A stretch of DNA of 64,000 bases from Methyloligella solikamskensis. Lineage in GTDB: Bacteria; Pseudomonadota; Alphaproteobacteria; Rhizobiales; Methyloligellaceae. The DNA lies in the NCBI RefSeq assembly GCF_042676065.1, contig NZ_JBHTJO010000001.1, forward strand, positions 2,356,001 to 2,420,000, written 5' to 3'. The translations under genes and the position numbers were made by a program. The stretch's first letter is position 1; each line of letters starts with the position of its first letter. This document shows positions 61,249 through 64,000 of this stretch, piece after piece. The notes below the pieces were generated by a model, which worked only from the letters and a program-made list of their open reading frames with translations, did not search any database and was not told where the DNA came from.

Positions 61249-62274
61249 TTAAGCAGGTGTTGCGAGAGCGGGCAGGCCAAGTGCGGCAAGATCGCTCCGG
61301 TGGGCCGGGGCTTCGGTGCGGATCCCGGCTCTGAGCCGCGCAGAGCGGGACCGCGGATTTCCTTGGATTTCCTGCTTGGACGGGCCGATGGGCTTGCGGC
61401 TCGGCAGCTCGAAGCTTGGCGCCGGACCGCGCTCGCCGGAATCGGGCATATGGCGCGAGCCCTTCGGCTCCGGCTTGCTTCGGCTGGCGAAGAATCGTTT
61501 TGCGATTCGGTCCTCCAGGGAATGGAACGTCACCACTACGAGCCGGCCGCCCGGCGCCAGCAGCCGTTCGGCCGCCGAAAGCCCCTCGGCAAGCTCGGCA
61601 AGCTCCGCATTGAGATAGAGGCGCAGGGCTTGAAACGTGCGGGTCGCGGGGTGCTTCGCCTCGTCCCGCTTGCGGCCCAGCACCTTCTCCACGAGATCGG
61701 CAAGCTGTCCGGTGCGTTCGATGGGTGCCTCGGCGCGCGCGGCCACGATGGCCTTGGCGATCGCGCGGGAGCGGCGCTCCTCGCCCAGCTGAAACAGGAT
61801 GTCGGCGATTTCTTTCTCGGGCCGCTCATTGACGATCTCGGCGGCGGTGGGGCCCGATGCGCCCATCCGCATGTCCAGCGGTCCGTCCTGCATGAAGGAG
61901 AAGCCGCGCTCCGCCTCGTCGAGCTGCATGGAGGAAACGCCGAGGTCGAGGACGATCCCGTTTACGGCCTCGATATCAAGCGCTTCTGCGATTTGCTCCA
62001 TCTCGGCGAAACGGCCGAGGGTGAGCTTGAGCTTGTCTGGAAATTCTTCCGCGAGGGCTTCCCCGCCTGCGATGGCGCGGGGGTCGCGGTCGATGGCGAC
62101 GACGTTGCAGTCGGCGGCCTCCAGGATTGCGCGGGTGTAGCCGCCGGCCCCGAACGTGCCGTCGATGATCGTCTCACCGCTGGTGGGATGGAGGTTTTCG
62201 ATCACCTCCGAAAGCATCACGGGAATGTGGCGGGCCGGTCCGCCAACGGCTCCCTCGCCGTGGCCCGCCATCAT
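61249..62274 (-). CDS. rsmH: 16S rRNA m4C1402 methyltransferase
   Basis: RsmH (MraW) methylates N4 of C1402 in 16S rRNA, tuning decoding at the P site. The 341-residue protein has the SAM-binding motif DGTFGAGGYTRAIL near residue 37 and the conserved VLDLGVSSMQLDEAERGFSF block. The C-terminal RLVVVTFHSLEDRIAKRFF region is also present. Two ATGs in tandem (62274 and 62271) overlap the mraZ stop, so mraZ and rsmH are translationally coupled. Confidence 0.97.
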   Translation of the reverse strand: MMAGHGEGAVGGPARHIPVMLSEVIENLHPTSGETIIDGTFGAGGYTRAILEAADCNVVAIDRDPRAIAGGEALAEEFPDKLKLTLGRFAEMEQIAEALDIEAVNGIVLDLGVSSMQLDEAERGFSFMQDGPLDMRMGASGPTAAEIVNERPEKEIADILFQLGEERRSRAIAKAIVAARAEAPIERTGQLADLVEKVLGRKRDEAKHPATRTFQALRLYLNAELAELAEGLSAAERLLAPGGRLVVVTFHSLEDRIAKRFFASRSKPEPKGSRHMPDSGERGPAPSFELPSRKPIGPSKQEIQGNPRSRSARLRAGIRTEAPAHRSDLAALGLPALATPA

Positions 62275-62750
62275 TCCCGTGTACTCGCAGGTCCGCCGTC
62301 TTTCCGTCCCGCGCCGAGTAAAGTCCGCAGATCGCGCGCTTGCCGCTGCGACTCCGCCATGTACTCTTCGAACCGGCCCGGCTCCCACATCTGGAACTTC
62401 GGGCCCATGCCTACAAAGGTGACCATGTCCTCGATACCGGCATGCTTGCGCAGACGCTCCGGTATGATGGTGCGGCCGTCCCCATCGACTGAAAGCTTGT
62501 CGCTGGTGCCGTAAAGGGCGGTCGCGAGGTAATCGTGCTCGTCGGAATACGGCGCGAGCTCGCCGATAAGCCTGTCGATCTGGTCGACCAATCGCTGACC
62601 GCCGCCATCGAGCGCGGGCCGGTCAAGCGATGGATAGCAATAGATTCCGTCGAAGCCCTCTTGGGCGAGGATCGTTCGGAAAGAGGCCGGAACGGAGACA
62701 CGTCCCTTGCTGTCGATCCGATTGGTGAAGGACGAAACAAAACTGTCCAT
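62271..62750 (-). CDS. mraZ: MraZ, transcriptional regulator of the dcw cluster
   Basis: MraZ is a SpoVT/AbrB-fold DNA-binding protein that represses the dcw promoter in E. coli. The 159-residue protein has two tandem MraZ domains, each with a D-x-x-x-R type motif (NRIDSKGRVSVPASFR near residue 12 and DGRTIIPERLRKHAG near 95). An AGGGGGAG ribosome site stands directly before the ATG. It is first in the 20-gene minus-strand run, and the array of ATGGG repeats 150-210 bases upstream is a likely MraZ operator. Confidence 0.97.
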   Translation of the reverse strand: MDSFVSSFTNRIDSKGRVSVPASFRTILAQEGFDGIYCYPSLDRPALDGGGQRLVDQIDRLIGELAPYSDEHDYLATALYGTSDKLSVDGDGRTIIPERLRKHAGIEDMVTFVGMGPKFQMWEPGRFEEYMAESQRQARDLRTLLGAGRKDGGPASTRE

Positions 62751-62902
62751 CTCCCCCTCTTGGTCCTCAGCGACGCGGTGACTTCAGAACTTCGAACTGA
62801 GCCGAGGTGGGCTACCCGTTTCTCGAGATTGAGAGCTGGGAGGAGCAGCGCATTCCTCGTGGCCTGAAGGATGCTGCCGGCCCCTCCCAACCTCAGTACC
62901 GA

Positions 62903-62962
62903 ACGGGCATTTATGGGATAGCATGGGATTTCATGGGGGTCAATGGTTAAGCATGGGTAAAG
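62903..62962. promoter_or_regulatory. Probable MraZ operator: 10-bp ATGGG repeats
   Basis: Five consecutive 10-base units begin at 62913, 62923, 62933, 62943 and 62953: ATGGGATAGC, ATGGGATTTC, ATGGGGGTCA, ATGGTTAAGC and ATGGGTAAAG. A degenerate sixth unit, ACGGGCATTT, is in phase at 62903. Direct TGGGN repeats spaced by 5 bases upstream of mraZ are the reported binding sites of E. coli MraZ. Here they read on the plus strand, opposite to mraZ. Confidence 0.75.
62915..62943 (-). promoter_or_regulatory. Candidate mraZ/dcw promoter
   Basis: On the minus strand, TTGACC (62943-62938), a 17-base spacer and TATCCC (62920-62915, read CTATCC in alphaproteobacterial phase) form a plausible housekeeping promoter. 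It lies entirely inside the ATGGG repeat array, so bound MraZ would block RNA polymerase. It predicts a start near 62908, leaving a leader of about 158 bases. Confidence 0.45.
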
Positions 62963-63208
62963 CGCGGATTCTTGCGGGGTCAATGCGCCCCTCCTGCGGG
63001 CGTTCCGGGATGGCCACCGCCATGGTTCGGGCCAAATGATTTGTCGGGATGAGGCGAACGGGGGTATTGAGGACCGCTGCTGACCGGGACACGGTCAGTC
63101 ATCGAGATTCGAAAGGTCGCGCCACGACGCGCTACGGCCTTTCAGCAGACGGGATCGTCATCGGCGATTGGACTTTGGCAGGTGAGCACGCCCAAACCGT
63201 ATTCAGGC

Positions 63209-64000
63209 ATGTTCCGATGGGTCGTCGTCGCTTTCATGGTGACGGCGGTTTGCGGCATGGCTTGCGACATGGCTGACGCTTCGCCAAATGGGGGCGGCTA
63301 TGCGCGGCTCGGCCCGCCGGACTCCCCTGTCCGCCTCTATTACAGCGATACCGGCACGGGCTCCCCGGTGCTGCTGATCCACGGCTTCGGCTCCAGCACC
63401 TATACCTGGCAGCACATCATGCCCGGCCTCGCCCGCAAGCACCGGGTGATCGCCGTCGACATGAAGGGCTTCGGCCAGTCGGACAAGCCTTACGACGAGC
63501 GCTACTCGGCCATGGACCAGGCGGAGCTCCTGGCGGAGCTGATGGAGCGGGAGGATCTGCGCGACGTCACCTTGGTCGGCCATTCCTTCGGCGGGGGCGT
63601 GGCGCTAGCGCTCGCGCTCCAGGCGGACGGCCGGCTGAAGGGGCGCATCTCCAAGCTCGTGCTGATCGACACGATCGCCTATCCTCAGAAGATCCCAGTC
63701 TTCTTCAAGCTGCTTGGCGTGCCCGGCCTGTCCCACTTAAGCGTTCGGATGGTGCCCGCCAGCATGCAGGTCTCGGTGGCGCTGAAGCTCGCCTATTACG
63801 ATGAGAGCAAGATCACCGACGAGACCCTGGAGGCCTATACGGCGCCCTTGCGAACAGCGGCGGGGAAGTATGCGGTGATCCATAGCGCGCGGCAGATCGT
63901 GCCGCCGGATCTCGACGAGATCGCCGCCCGCTACAACACCATCCAGCTGCCGACCCTGATCATGTGGTGCGACCACGATAAGATCGTGCCCATGGATATC
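63209..64000 (+). CDS. Alpha/beta hydrolase (truncated by window end)
   Basis: The first 264 residues of an alpha/beta hydrolase are visible; the gene continues past the window. A hydrophobic N-terminus (about residues 4-18) may be a signal or membrane anchor. The oxyanion-hole segment LLIHGFGSSTYTW is near residue 55, the nucleophile elbow GHSFGG has S126, and the probable catalytic acid lies in IMWCDHDKIVP close to the window end; the catalytic His would follow outside. The substrate is unknown. The ATG at 63209 has no strong ribosome site; an in-frame GTG at 63182 is an alternative. Confidence 0.85.
   Translation, partial: MFRWVVVAFMVTAVCGMACDMADASPNGGGYARLGPPDSPVRLYYSDTGTGSPVLLIHGFGSSTYTWQHIMPGLARKHRVIAVDMKGFGQSDKPYDERYSAMDQAELLAELMEREDLRDVTLVGHSFGGGVALALALQADGRLKGRISKLVLIDTIAYPQKIPVFFKLLGVPGLSHLSVRMVPASMQVSVALKLAYYDESKITDETLEAYTAPLRTAAGKYAVIHSARQIVPPDLDEIAARYNTIQLPTLIMWCDHDKIVPMDI

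Larger units (their letters stand above)
62751..63208. other. Divergent intergenic region upstream of mraZ
   Basis: This 458-base gap lies between mraZ (minus) and the hydrolase gene (plus). It contains the mraZ promoter and operator array (listed separately) in 62903-62962, and a 158-base 5' leader for mraZ. The part from 62970 to 63180 shows no recognisable element. A GTG at 63182, in frame with the hydrolase, is a possible alternative start for that gene. Confidence 0.6.

Noticed and set aside
63049..63276. A 75-codon plus frame upstream of the hydrolase
   Set aside because: It overlaps the hydrolase start in another frame, with no ribosome site or homology-like features.
1..64000. CRISPR arrays, IS elements, prophage or tRNA/rRNA genes
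   Set aside because: No regularly spaced direct repeats, transposase/integrase motifs or cloverleaf-forming sequences were seen; the only tandem array is the short ATGGG operator.

Overview
This window is high-GC chromosomal DNA (GC in the low to mid 60s by eye) from an alphaproteobacterium, most likely of the Hyphomicrobiales/Rhizobiales type. The evidence is a circularly permuted two-piece tmRNA gene, an alpha-type SspB adaptor, a HWE-family histidine kinase, the dcw order running mraZ to ftsZ and on through lpxC-bamD-recN-ligA, the thyA-folA-hflK-hflC-DUF2065-degP order, and intergenic palindromes of kinds that recur in this class. No rRNA, tRNA, CRISPR array, insertion sequence or prophage is visible. 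Nearly all of it is core genome.

Layout. (1) 0.15-7.6 kb: branched-chain amino acid genes on the minus strand, ilvB, a UPF0114 membrane protein gene, ilvN, ilvC, then leuA. Upstream of leuA lies a probable leader peptide with three consecutive leucine codons. (2) 7.9-16.5 kb: the potassium transporter kup on plus; then on minus thyA, folA, hflK, hflC, a DUF2065 gene, degP and miaA. (3) 16.7-21.8 kb: a PepSY protein, the permuted ssrA gene (tag ANDNYAEAALAA) and, right after it, sspB, so the tag and its ClpX adaptor are neighbours; then an orphan HWE kinase, fumC and a ribbon-helix-helix protein. (4) 21.9-37.2 kb: mixed housekeeping genes, including a 1358-residue AsmA-like protein, a hemolysin III/TrhA protein, a UvrD/PcrA helicase, a secreted trypsin-like protease, a YegP protein overlapping a DUF3754 protein, an APC permease, prmA, an Xaa-Pro aminopeptidase and a SemiSWEET. 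(5) 37.3-62.8 kb: one unbroken 25-kb minus-strand run carrying the whole division and cell-wall cluster, read mraZ-rsmH-ftsL-ftsI-murE-murF-mraY-murD-ftsW-murG-murC-murB-ddl-ftsQ-ftsA-ftsZ-lpxC-bamD-recN-ligA. (6) 63.2 kb to the end: a truncated alpha/beta hydrolase on plus.

The noteworthy signals are mostly in non-coding DNA. Upstream of mraZ there is an array of 10-bp ATGGG repeats that covers a candidate promoter, which fits MraZ autoregulation. The tmRNA acceptor stem pairs perfectly between its two separated halves and carries the G3-U70 alanine identity pair. The leuA leader has repeated 7-mers that could mask the leuA ribosome binding site. A nested inverted repeat lies between ftsZ and lpxC. 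No new multi-gene defence or mobile system is visible. The best candidates for unknown biology are a small secreted DAMG-repeat acidic protein, the YegP/DUF3754 pair and a UPF0114 gene inside the ilvBN operon.
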